Shown here piece by piece: positions 35,279 to 42,789 of a stretch of DNA of 45,852 nucleotides. The translations under genes and the position numbers were made by a program. Position 1 is the stretch's first letter; the number at the start of each line of letters is the position of its first letter. Under the pieces are notes generated by a model. That model ran no database searches, was not told where the DNA came from, and worked only from the letters and a program-made list of their open reading frames with translations. This DNA comes from Thermoflexus hugenholtzii JAD2. Lineage in GTDB: Bacteria > Chloroflexota > Dehalococcoidia > UBA2979. The DNA lies in NCBI GenBank assembly GCA_945903275.1, contig CAMDNW010000015.1, forward strand, positions 1 through 45,852, given 5' to 3'.

Positions 35279-35291
35279 GGTGGGAAGTGTA
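35279..35291 (-). promoter_or_regulatory. -10 element for the glnR-like gene
   Basis: TACACT (35291-35286), seven bases, then ATG at 35278. Transcription would begin at or one base before the start codon. No -35 recognised. Confidence 0.45.
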
Positions 35292-35444
35292 ATGCGGGGT
35301 TTGGTGTGTGGGGGGTAACTGGGATGTTTCGGGTGGGGGATCTCACCCCCGTGGTTCACTGGGCCATCCGGAATGTTGGATGGCGGTACGGGATGCCTTG
35401 GGACGACGAGTGTGGTTGGGGGGTGGGCGGGGTGGGTGGGGCGC

Positions 35445-35453
35445 TGGTATGAT
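35445..35453 (+). promoter_or_regulatory. Extended -10 promoter of the ABC exporter operon
   Basis: TGGTATGAT combines a TGN extension with a TATGAT -10 box. It predicts a leader of about 70 nt before the ATG at 35532. The GC-rich flank has no -35. Confidence 0.4.
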
Positions 35454-35531
35454 TCCGTCCCGCCACCGGTATGAGCGTTGTACGCCTCGGGCCTGTTTAC
35501 AGGACGAGGGCCGCCTCCGAGGGAGTCCCCA

Positions 35532-36617
35532 ATGTTGGTGATTGAGACGACCGATCTCACGAAGATCTATCAGAACCGGTATATCGCCCTGAACGCGATG
35601 AATATGCGCGTGGAGAAGGGGATGGTGTACGGGCTCGTCGGGCCGAACGGGGCGGGGAAGTCGACGACGTTCCGGTCGTTGGTGGGGTTGCAGCGGCCGA
35701 CGGCGGGGAGTGTGAAGGTGTTCGGCGAGGAGATGACGGCGGAGCGGTCTGATCTGCGCCGCCGGATCGGGTTCTTGCCCACGAACCCGTCGTTTCCGCC
35801 GAACCTGACGCCGATTTCGTACCTTGAGTTCATCGGGGCGTTGATGGGGTTGCCGAATGACCGGGCGAAGATTCGATTGGCGACGCTGTTGCAGGCGGTG
35901 GACTTGACCGGGTCGGCGTCGCAGCGGATCGGGAGGCTGTCGACCGGTATGGTAACGCGCCTTGGGATCGCGGCGGCGCTGATGGGCGATCCGGAGTTGT
36001 TGATCCTCGATGAGCCGACATCGGGGCTGGATCCGTCGGGGCGGAAGTCGACGATCGAGTTGATCCGCGAGTTGTCAGGGCGCGACCGGACGATTGTGAT
36101 CTCGACGCACATTCTGGGCGATGTGGAGCGCGTGTGTACGGACGTGGGGATCATCTCGCAGGGGCGGCTAATCTATTCGGGGCCGATGACTGAGATGCGG
36201 CGGCTAGCGCGGCACGGGTCGATCACGGTGGAGATTGAGGGGAATGCGAACGCCTTCGAGCAGCAGATTCCGCTGCTTGACGAGGCGGGTGCGGTGAGAT
36301 ACGAGCGGGTGGGCACGGAGTTCCGGATGTCGTTCATGGGGACGGAGCCACTGCCGGTGTACATCCACCGGGTGCTGGATCTCATCGACCGGACGGGTGT
36401 GGATCTGCTGCACTTTAATACTGGTGACGACGAGATCGAAGAGGCGTTCCTGCGGCGGCTGGAAGAAGACCGGTCGCGCGGGTTCTTGCGGGCCTCGGCG
36501 TGGTCGGCGGCACAGCGGCTGGGGAGCGGGCCGGAGCACTCGATACTCGGCGAGCGGCAGGTGTCGGAAGTAGTGGTGGGAGAGGTTGTGGATGCAGGCG
36601 TTCCTCGTTCTTCTTAA
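35532..36617 (+). CDS. ABC transporter ATP-binding protein
   Basis: A 361-residue nucleotide-binding subunit of an ABC-2 type exporter. Walker A is GPNGAGKST (near residue 38), the signature loop is the variant LSTGMVTRLGIAAAL, and Walker B with the D-loop is LLILDEPTSGLDPSG. A C-terminal domain of ~130 residues follows, as in CcmA/NatA-like ATPases. Residues after ~330 are a poorly conserved tail that overlaps the permease gene by 26 bp. The ATG follows GGGAGTCCCCA. Together with the permease this forms a two-gene operon; the cargo is unknown. Confidence 0.92.
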   Translation: MLVIETTDLTKIYQNRYIALNAMNMRVEKGMVYGLVGPNGAGKSTTFRSLVGLQRPTAGSVKVFGEEMTAERSDLRRRIGFLPTNPSFPPNLTPISYLEFIGALMGLPNDRAKIRLATLLQAVDLTGSASQRIGRLSTGMVTRLGIAAALMGDPELLILDEPTSGLDPSGRKSTIELIRELSGRDRTIVISTHILGDVERVCTDVGIISQGRLIYSGPMTEMRRLARHGSITVEIEGNANAFEQQIPLLDEAGAVRYERVGTEFRMSFMGTEPLPVYIHRVLDLIDRTGVDLLHFNTGDDEIEEAFLRRLEEDRSRGFLRASAWSAAQRLGSGPEHSILGERQVSEVVVGEVVDAGVPRSS

Positions 36618-37308
36618 ATACGACATTGTGCAGATGGCGCGGTCATGGATCGTGCAGGTGTGGGTGGGACTGTTGGTGATCGCGGCGGGCTTTCTGGTGG
36701 GGGTCGCGGCGAGCAATACGGAGTCAGCTTCGGAGACGATGGCGCTGTACATGTATGCGATCTTCGCGCCGCTGTCGTGGTTGGCGGTGTCGATTTTTGC
36801 GGCGTCGGCGATCAGTGGCGAGGCTGAGGTGGTGGCGGACTCAATCCTGTCGAAGTCTGTGAACCGTACGGAGTATCTGTCGGCGAAGGTGGTGTCGCGC
36901 GTGGGCGTGACGCTGGTGGTGTATGTGCTGGTGGTGCTGCCGTTCGCGTATATGCTGTCGCAGTATACGGTGGCGGATACGACGGGACTGGGGATGACAT
37001 CGGGATTGCTGATGGTGGGGGCGATGTTCGCGTTCCTCCCGGCGCTGGGGATTCTGTTGTCTACGGTGTTCCGGAATGTGCAGCTGGCGATCTTGGCGGT
37101 GATGGCGGCGGTGTTGTTCTCGGGGGCGCTGTTGCAGTTCCTGGGGCTGCCGTGGATGAGTACGACGGCGGTGCTGAATGGGTTGCCGGCGACGTTCCGG
37201 GGCGAGGTGTCGCTGGGGACGACGTTGCGGGTGGTGGTTGTGTTCTTGTCTTTGACGGCGGCGGCGATTGCTTCGTCGCTGTGGTTGTACCGGCAGAAGG
37301 ATCTGTAG
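36592..37308 (+). CDS. ABC-2 type transporter permease
   Basis: A 238-residue membrane protein with six hydrophobic segments (about residues 20-40, 55-78, 103-123, 138-158, 168-188 and 208-228), matching the permease half of ABC-2 exporters of the NosY/YhaP type. The motif region FAASAISGEAEVVADSILSK is characteristic. The ATG at 36592 is preceded by GGGAGAGG at a good distance; a TTG at 36586 would add two residues. It overlaps the ATPase gene, so the two are co-translated. Confidence 0.85.
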   Translation: MQAFLVLLKYDIVQMARSWIVQVWVGLLVIAAGFLVGVAASNTESASETMALYMYAIFAPLSWLAVSIFAASAISGEAEVVADSILSKSVNRTEYLSAKVVSRVGVTLVVYVLVVLPFAYMLSQYTVADTTGLGMTSGLLMVGAMFAFLPALGILLSTVFRNVQLAILAVMAAVLFSGALLQFLGLPWMSTTAVLNGLPATFRGEVSLGTTLRVVVVFLSLTAAAIASSLWLYRQKDL

Positions 37309-37431
37309 GCCGCTGTGGTGGTGTGCCGCGCGGGGCGCGGGATCGGAGGCGGAACCGGACGCCAGCCGCTGCGTGGCGGCGTCGGTGGGTGCTGCGCCGT
37401 TTGACTGGGCGAGGTATGTGCCGGGGGCGGG

Positions 37432-37797
37432 CTAGTCGCGGAAGCGTGCGGCGCAGAGGATGACCTCGACGAGGGCGGTGCAGAAGGTGGGGTCGAGGGG
37501 TTCGGCGGTGATGACGGTGCGGATGATGATGGGACCCATGAGCATCTGGGTGTAGAGACGCCAGTCGCCAGGGAGGATTTCCCCGCGGTCGGTGGCGCGT
37601 TTCCAGATGGTGGTGACGAGGGTAGTGCGCTGTTCAATAACGGACTGACGGAAGAGGACGGCGAGCGGTTCGTTGTGTGCGATCTCGCCGATCATGGCTG
37701 CGGCGAGGGTGACGAGGGCGCGTAGGTCGCCGTGGATCGTACCGGTGTCAGGGATGAGGTGTTCGCGGAGCAGGATGGCGTGTGGTGCCTCGGAGTC
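37432..37797 (-). pseudogene. TetR-family regulator lacking its DNA-binding domain
   Basis: The frame encodes only a TetR C-terminal ligand/dimer domain: HAILLREHLIPDTGTIHGDL, then NEPLAVLFRQSVIEQRTTLV and GDWRLYTQMLMGPIIIRTVI. The ~50-residue helix-turn-helix that should precede it is absent; in its place lies the end of the rimI gene, which overlaps by one base. The first ATG in frame is at 37695 and would give an 87-residue product. Either a deletion joined the tail of a tetR gene to rimI, or a headless protein is made. I favour a remnant. Confidence 0.65.
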
Positions 37798-38423
37798 TAG
37801 GAGGCGGTGTAGTCGATGGTGTCGCGGTATCGGGCGGCGTGGTCTGCGCGGAGGTGGCGGATGCGTTCGGTGTGGGCGGTGGAGGTGAGTTCGGGGGTGA
37901 GCATGACGGTGGCGTCTTCGTTGTTGTTTGCGTAGTAGGCGCGGAGGTTGCCGACGCGGGTGAAGCCGAACTGTTCGTAGAGGGCGCGGGCGCGGGTGTT
38001 GGAGGCGCGGACTTCGAGGGCGATGGTGCGGAGTTCGGCTTCAATGGCAAGGCGGTAGACCTCGAAGAGGAGGCGGTGTGCGATGCCACGGCGTTGCATG
38101 GGTGGGTCGACGGCGAGGGTGACGAGGTGGAGTTGGTCAACGGTGTACCAGACGCCGGCGAAGCCGACGATGCGTTCTCGGGGGGCGCGGAGTCCGAGGA
38201 GGCGGAGGAGAGGGCCGAGCGGGTCTGGTTCGACGCGTTCGTGTTCGGGGGGCAGCTCGGTGCATTCGATGGCGACGATGTAGTGAGCGAGGCCGTTGTG
38301 GATTTCGCGTTCGAAGGGGGTGCTGGGGACGCGCGTGCCGTAGGCGTTGCGTTCGATGTGGCGGACGGCACCGAGGTCGGCGGTGGTCATGGGGCGGAGG
38401 GTGATGCGTTTGTTGTTGGGCAT
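37797..38423 (-). CDS. rimI: GNAT acetyltransferase, RimI-like
   Basis: A 208-residue GNAT-fold N-acetyltransferase resembling RimI, which acetylates the N-terminal alanine of ribosomal protein S18. Visible are ITLRPMTTADLGAVRHIERN at the N-terminus, LVTLAVDPPMQRRGIAHRLL with the acetyl-CoA P-loop (QRRGIA), and EVRASNTRARALYEQFGFTRVG, the RimI-typical EVRxSNxxAxxLYxxxGF block. A C-terminal ~35-residue extension is unusual. The start is uncertain: ATG at 38423 gives the family-typical N-terminus and follows a TACACT box by ten bases, whereas ATG at 38522 (after GGGAA) would add 33 unconserved residues. Confidence 0.82.
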   Translation of the reverse strand: MPNNKRITLRPMTTADLGAVRHIERNAYGTRVPSTPFEREIHNGLAHYIVAIECTELPPEHERVEPDPLGPLLRLLGLRAPRERIVGFAGVWYTVDQLHLVTLAVDPPMQRRGIAHRLLFEVYRLAIEAELRTIALEVRASNTRARALYEQFGFTRVGNLRAYYANNNEDATVMLTPELTSTAHTERIRHLRADHAARYRDTIDYTAS

Positions 38424-38882
38424 GGCGAGGGGAAGTGTACGACCTCGGTACTCTCCGCTCGCTTCTTCAACCACGTAGCTGACGCTGTGTGGTGCGCTCC
38501 GCAGTACGTTGAATTTTCGCATGCGTGTATTCCCGTTCGTGAGTGAGCGCCAAGCCTCTTCTTCGGTAGCAGGTCCGGCAGGATCGGTCGGTCTCATTGT
38601 GTGCGATTCCAGTCACGGCAGAAGGCTTTCGTGCGTGCTTCCGTACATGCAGTAGCGGAGGGCATTGTCTCCACGTATCCTCCCGCTCGGTGGTGGGTCT
38701 GAGAGCTGGGCTTAGCCGATGGGTGCTCGCGAGGCGGACGCCGAGGGTGATGGTGTGTGCGCCTCGGCGGGGTGAGGAATGCGCGGCGCCGGCGGCTGAC
38801 GTGTACAAATACATGATGATTGGCGGCCGCCGGCGCGATACAGTAGTGGTGCAACTGGCCCACTAGGAGAGCGCAAGGAGCC
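38424..38882. other. Divergent intergenic region between rimI and htpX
   Basis: About 450 bp without a recognisable gene. It should contain both promoters. On the plus strand TACAGT near 38840 could be the htpX -10 box; on the minus strand TACACT lies before rimI. A GC palindrome (GGCGGCCGCC) lies near 38823. Confidence 0.4.
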
Positions 38883-39707
38883 ATGAACAACCTCAAGACC
38901 GTCGCACTGTTGGCCGCGCTGAGCGGTCTGCTGATCGCTGTGGGCGGTGCCCTTGGCGGGATGCAGGGCGCATTCATGTTCTTTCTCATTTCAGCGGTGA
39001 TGAACATCGGCGCCTACTGGTTCTCCGCGGACATTGTGCTGCGGACGGCTGGAGCGAAGGAGATCAAGCAGGAGGACGATCCGCAGCTGTTCGCGATGGT
39101 GGCGGACGTGGCGCAGCGATCCGGGATGCCGATGCCGCGCGTCTACATCATCGATTCGGCACAGCCGAACGCGTTCGCGACGGGGCGTAACCCGGAGCAT
39201 GCGGCGGTGGCGGTGACGACGGGGATCCAGGCGCTGCTGACTGAGCGCGAGCTGCTCGGTGTGCTCGGCCATGAGATAGCGCACGTGAAGAACCGCGACA
39301 TCCTGACGTCGACGGTGGTGGCGACGATCGCCTCGGCGATCACCACGCTGTCGTACATGGCGATGTGGTTCGGCGGGTCACGCGAGCGGGGCAATGGGGC
39401 AGCTGGGCTGCTGGCGATGATTATTGCGCCGATAGCGGCGACGATCATTCAGTTGTCGATTAGCCGGACGCGCGAGTACCAGGCGGATCGGGATGGCGCG
39501 CGCGTGGTGGGCGATCCGGAGGCGCTGGCCTCGGCGCTGGCGAAGATGCACATGGGGGCGCAGCGGACGCCGATGATGGTGCCGGAGTCGACGGCGCACC
39601 TGTACATCGTGAATCCGTTTAGCGGGCGGCAGCTGACAGGGCTGTTCAGTACGCACCCGCCGATCGAGGAGCGGATTGCACGGCTGCGGAGCATGCGGAT
39701 CACGTGA
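38883..39707 (+). CDS. htpX: HtpX-type membrane zinc metalloprotease
   Basis: A 274-residue M48 family membrane protease for quality control of membrane proteins. Two N-terminal hydrophobic segments (~5-25, 28-50) precede the zinc motif H130-E131-xx-H134 (GHEIAHVKNRD). Two more membrane segments follow at ~145-165 and 178-198, then the third-ligand region SISRTREYQADRDGARV. The C-terminus LFSTHPPIEERIARLRSM is classical HtpX. The ATG has a strong AAGGAG ribosome site. It is monocistronic. Confidence 0.95.
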   Translation: MNNLKTVALLAALSGLLIAVGGALGGMQGAFMFFLISAVMNIGAYWFSADIVLRTAGAKEIKQEDDPQLFAMVADVAQRSGMPMPRVYIIDSAQPNAFATGRNPEHAAVAVTTGIQALLTERELLGVLGHEIAHVKNRDILTSTVVATIASAITTLSYMAMWFGGSRERGNGAAGLLAMIIAPIAATIIQLSISRTREYQADRDGARVVGDPEALASALAKMHMGAQRTPMMVPESTAHLYIVNPFSGRQLTGLFSTHPPIEERIARLRSMRIT

Positions 39708-39740
39708 CCACATCCGTTGCCTAACGCCTTCGCCCGGAAG

Positions 39741-39783
39741 GGACAGGCTCGCCACGAGCGAGAAGTGGCACCCGCCACGAGCG
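39741..39783. repeat. Clustered small palindromes with CGCCACGAGCG core
   Basis: CGCCACGAGCG occurs at 39750-39760 and 39773-39783, and as CGCCACGGGCG at 39854-39864 inside the next hairpin; each is the centre of its own inverted repeat. GACAGGCTCGCCACGAGCG (39742-39760) also resembles the B-family palindrome. Confidence 0.5.
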
Positions 39784-39838
39784 GGATATGAGTGCGGTGA
39801 TGTGCGGAGCCTTGGAAGTATCGCGAAGCAGGAACAAG

Positions 39839-39882
39839 ACCGGACGAGCGCCCCGCCACGGGCGCTCGTCCGGTGTCTGTGG
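39839..39882 (+). terminator. Hairpin downstream of htpX
   Basis: Perfect 15-bp arms ACCGGACGAGCGCCC (39839-39853) and complement (39860-39874), with a 6-nt loop and a weak GTCTGTGG tail. It lies 131 bp after the htpX stop. Confidence 0.5.
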
Positions 39883-40123
39883 CGCGCGGTGCGCTAGGCG
39901 AGCGGTCGAGTGACCTAGAGGCGGGCGAGGGCGGTGGCTCCACCGTACGAGGGGGGGCAGATGCAGCGCAGTGCGGAGTGCCCGCACGCCGGTGCGCCTG
40001 AGGACGCCGTGCCTCGATCATCGGATTTGCAATTACTCGCCCCCGCGACTATCCGAAGTTTTTGGCGAGACCAAAATCGTTCTCGTGGTTACGTCTTTCG
40101 TAGGTAGACTCTCTGATGTGTCT

Positions 40124-40720
40124 ATGCACCCTAGCCCAGCGACCGATTATCTCGACCTGCGCGCGCGCATGATGCCGGAGTTGCCAGACCACATGGCGGC
40201 GCATATCGACCGGGTGGTTGTGCTGGCGATGGCGCTGGCGAGGCGGCACGGCGCGGATGAGAGTCGCGCGGCGCTGATGGCGCAGGCGCATGATCTGGTG
40301 CGGGCGTGGAAGCGGCAGGACTGGCTGGCGGCAGCGGAGCAACACGGGCTGGAGTTGCTGCCACTGGAGCGCGCCGAGCCGGTGATGCTGCACGGGCCGA
40401 TCGGGGCGCTGCTGCTGGAGGAGCGGGGACTGGTCGCGGACATCGAGGTGCTGGACGCAGTGCGGTATCACACGACGGGGCATCCGGCGTACTCGGTGGA
40501 GGCGTGGGCGATGTTTGTGGCGGACAAGGTGGAGCCGGACAAATTGCGGCGGCGGCCGGCGTTGCAGGTGGTGGCGGAAGCGGCAGAGCGTTCGCTGGAG
40601 GCGGGGGCGCTGGCATACCTGGACTTGATGGCGAGGGATGAGGAGTACGGGGCGCGGGTGAGCCATCCGCTCGCGGAGGAGACGCGTGAGTGGTTGCGGG
40701 AGTGGGTGGGGCGCCGGTAG
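40124..40720 (+). CDS. HD-domain hydrolase, YqeK-like
   Basis: A 198-residue HD-superfamily metal-dependent phosphohydrolase. The first His is in HIDRVVVLAMALARRHGAD, the HD pair is H56-D57 in LMAQAHDLVRAW, and further histidines lie in MLHGPIGALLL and VRYHTTGHP, with a final Asp in FVADKVEPDK. This order matches YqeK-type diadenosine tetraphosphate hydrolases. The nadD and rsfS genes that often flank yqeK are absent here, so the assignment is by motif. The ATG at 40124 has no ribosome site; TAGACT ends 13 bases upstream, giving a very short 5' UTR. Confidence 0.75.
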   Translation: MHPSPATDYLDLRARMMPELPDHMAAHIDRVVVLAMALARRHGADESRAALMAQAHDLVRAWKRQDWLAAAEQHGLELLPLERAEPVMLHGPIGALLLEERGLVADIEVLDAVRYHTTGHPAYSVEAWAMFVADKVEPDKLRRRPALQVVAEAAERSLEAGALAYLDLMARDEEYGARVSHPLAEETREWLREWVGRR

Positions 40721-41086
40721 GGGCGCTGGCGGCGCGTCATGCGGCGGCGGCTGTGCGCGCGGCGGCAGATCAGTTGGTGGTGTCGGCGCCGGGAGCTTCG
40801 GCGGCGGGCTGTGACTCATGGGCGCAGCGGCATGCGCTCAGCACGGCGGCTGTCGCCGCGGCGGGTAAGGGCGCCCTCGCTTCGCTCGGGCGAGGTGCTT
40901 CTCCCGCCCGGTGAGGTGTCACCCCTGGACCCCACTCAAGGCGACACGGGAACTTTCCTTCAAGAGCGCACAGCGGATCTACCGAGCATTCGTGATGCAC
41001 TGCTGAGGCCCGACGCGTGCATCGGATGTGCAACGCGGGGCTGTGATCACGGCCACACGTTGTGAGGTGTGTGCGTATGTCTCGGG
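40721..41086. other. Intergenic region between convergent yqeK-like and ridA-like genes
   Basis: About 366 bp with no supported gene. It holds the hairpin CGCCCTCG/CTCGGGCG (about 40872-40892) and the repeat copy A2. An Ala-rich open frame at the left end has no ribosome site. Confidence 0.5.
40877..40942. repeat. Dispersed palindromic repeat, copy A2
   Basis: The left part TCGCTTCGCTCGG matches TTGCTTCGCTCGG at 45450 (copy A3). The right part from 40899 matches copy A1 at 16366. The two halves together suggest one element of ~65 bp. Confidence 0.5.
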
Positions 41087-41473
41087 CTAGGCGGAGCCGA
41101 CGACGGCTTCGACTTCGATTTCGATGTGTTGGTCGGGGGAGATGAGGCGGGCGACCTGGACCATGACGAGGGCGGGTTTGGCTGTGCCAAACTTTTCGTG
41201 GAGGGCGGATCCGATGGCTTCCCAACGGTCGATGTCTGTGCAGTAGACGCGGGCGGCGACGACATCATCGATGGTGGCTCCTGCCTCGGTGAGGGCGTCG
41301 GCGATGATGTTGAGGGCGACGCGGACCTCGTCGATGAGGTCGGTGGGGACGGTGCCGTCTGGGCGGGTGCCGGTGGTGCCGGAGACCCAGATGCGGTCGC
41401 CGACTTTGACCGCGCGGGAGTAACCGATCTTGTCTTCCCAGGGGCTACCGGAGGAGATGCGTTGGCGGGGCAT
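41087..41473 (-). CDS. RidA/YjgF-family protein
   Basis: A 128-residue small cytoplasmic protein of the RidA (YjgF/YER057c/UK114) family, many of which deaminate reactive enamine/imine intermediates. Visible are SSGSPWEDKIGYSRAVKVGD, WVSGTTG, NIIADALTEAGATIDDVV, and ALVMVQVARLISPDQHIEIE. Active RidA enzymes carry an Arg in a CVRVQ-type motif near the end; here the region reads MVQVARL, so the Arg is slightly displaced and this may be one of the non-archetypal Rid subfamilies. No clear ribosome site precedes the ATG. It is 76 bp downstream of ruvB on the same strand. Confidence 0.85.
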   Translation of the reverse strand: MPRQRISSGSPWEDKIGYSRAVKVGDRIWVSGTTGTRPDGTVPTDLIDEVRVALNIIADALTEAGATIDDVVAARVYCTDIDRWEAIGSALHEKFGTAKPALVMVQVARLISPDQHIEIEVEAVVGSA

Positions 41474-41549
41474 GAGGCGGCGCTTTCTGTTAGGTGCGTG
41501 TGTAGTGATCAGTATCGACGGTCAGCAGGTTTGTGGTCAGTGGGTCGAG

Positions 41550-42626
41550 TTATGCGGTCGGGTCTACGTCCGGGATGCCGTCCGCGGTGAAGAGGGGTTG
41601 CTGGGGGGAGGGCGCGGCAAGCCTGGGTGGGGTGATGCCGAGGTGATCGTAGGCGAGGCGGGTGGCGACGCGGCCGCGGGGGGTGCGCTGGAGGAAGCCG
41701 ATCTTGAGGAGGTGGGGTTCGTAGACATCCATGATGGTGTCGGCCTCCTCGGAGACGGAGGCGGCAAGGGTTTCGAGGCCGGCTGGGCCACCGTTGAAAC
41801 GCTCGATGAGGATGCGGAGGAGTTCGCGATCCATGGCGTCGAGGCCGAGGGCGTCGATCTGGAGTTGGTCGAGGGCGGCTTGGGCGAGGGGGCCGGTGAT
41901 GACGCCGTTGCCTTCGACCTGAGCGTAGTCGCGGAGACGGCGGAGGAGGCGGTTTGCGACGCGCGCGGTGCCTCGGGCGCGACGGGCGATCTCGCGGACG
42001 CCGTCTTCGTCGACCTCGACGTGGAGTACCTGCGAGGAGCGGCGGACGATCTGGGAGAGGGCGTGCTCGTCGTAGAAGTCGAGGCGGTAGGTACTGCCGA
42101 AGCGGTCGCGCATGGGTTGTGAAATGGCGGCGTAGCGGGTGGTGGCGCCGATGAGGGTGAAGCGGTTGAGTTTGAGGCGGACATCGCGGGCCTGGGGGCC
42201 GGTGCCGAGGATGATGTCCAGTGCGTAGTCCTCCATGGCGGGGTAGAGCATCTCCTCGACGACGCGGGGGAGGCGATGAACTTCGTCGATGAAGAGGATG
42301 TCGCCGGTCTGGAGGGTGGTGAGCATGGAGGCGAGGTCGCCGGTGCGCTCGATGGCGGGGCCGGCGGTGACGCGAATCTGCACGCCCATTTCGGCGGCGA
42401 GGATCATGGCGAGAGTGGTTTTGCCGAGGCCGGGTGGGCCGTAGATGAGGATGTGGTCGAGTGGGTCGTCGCGGCCCTGGGCGGCGGCGATGGAGATGCG
42501 GAGGCTGTCTTTGACGGCGTCCTGTCCGAAGTACTGGTCGAGGCGGCGGGGGCGGAGGGTGGGCTCGGCGGCGGCGTCCTCGGTGGTTTCGGCGGCGGTG
42601 GTGGGGCGGCGAGTGGTGTCGTCCAT
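41550..42626 (-). CDS. ruvB: Holliday junction branch migration helicase RuvB
   Basis: A 358-residue AAA+ hexameric motor that drives branch migration with RuvA during recombination. Visible are [11 protein letters not shown], Walker [11 protein letters not shown] (near residue 65), Walker [11 protein letters not shown], sensor LIGATTRYA with the RDRFG arginine-finger region, and the winged-helix C-terminus with [20 protein letters not shown]. ruvA and ruvC, often linked, are not in the window. A TATACT box ends seven bases before the ATG and no ribosome site is present, so a leaderless mRNA is likely. Confidence 0.96.
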   Translation of the reverse strand: MDDTTRRPTTAAETTEDAAAEPTLRPRRLDQYFGQDAVKDSLRISIAAAQGRDDPLDHILIYGPPGLGKTTLAMILAAEMGVQIRVTAGPAIERTGDLASMLTTLQTGDILFIDEVHRLPRVVEEMLYPAMEDYALDIILGTGPQARDVRLKLNRFTLIGATTRYAAISQPMRDRFGSTYRLDFYDEHALSQIVRRSSQVLHVEVDEDGVREIARRARGTARVANRLLRRLRDYAQVEGNGVITGPLAQAALDQLQIDALGLDAMDRELLRILIERFNGGPAGLETLAASVSEEADTIMDVYEPHLLKIGFLQRTPRGRVATRLAYDHLGITPPRLAAPSPQQPLFTADGIPDVDPTA

Positions 42627-42633
42627 GTGCGTG

Positions 42634-42639
42634 AGTATA
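42634..42639 (-). promoter_or_regulatory. -10 element of ruvB
   Basis: TATACT (42639-42634), then CACGCAC and the ATG. Start of transcription is predicted at or next to the initiator codon. Confidence 0.5.
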
Positions 42640-42714
42640 GCGAACGTGCGTTCTTAGGGGGCGCGGTGTGGGTGGTGGGCGGTGTACCTCGGACGGTGCG
42701 ATACGGCATGGAGG

Positions 42715-42751
42715 CCCCGCTCGTGGTTCGACGGGCTCACCACGAGCGGGG
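42715..42751. repeat. Dispersed palindrome, copy B2
   Basis: Perfect 12-bp arms CCCCGCTCGTGG (42715-42726) and CCACGAGCGGGG (42740-42751) around TTCGACGGGCTCA. It shares TTCGACxGGCTCACCACG with copy B1 at 17811. Lies between the convergent-side end of the subtilase gene and the ruvB promoter. Confidence 0.6.
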
Positions 42752-42789
42752 AGTAGGTTGGTTCGTGTGCCTCGATCTTCGGATCGGGG

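Noticed and set aside
39761-39790. AAGTGGCACCCGCC recalls a T-box antiterminator
   Set aside because: It follows htpX rather than preceding an aminoacylation gene, and the CCGCG part is absent; the local hairpins are explained by the repeat cluster.
40690-40914. Ala-rich small ORF after the yqeK-like gene
   Set aside because: No ribosome site, low-complexity composition and overlap with repeat sequence.
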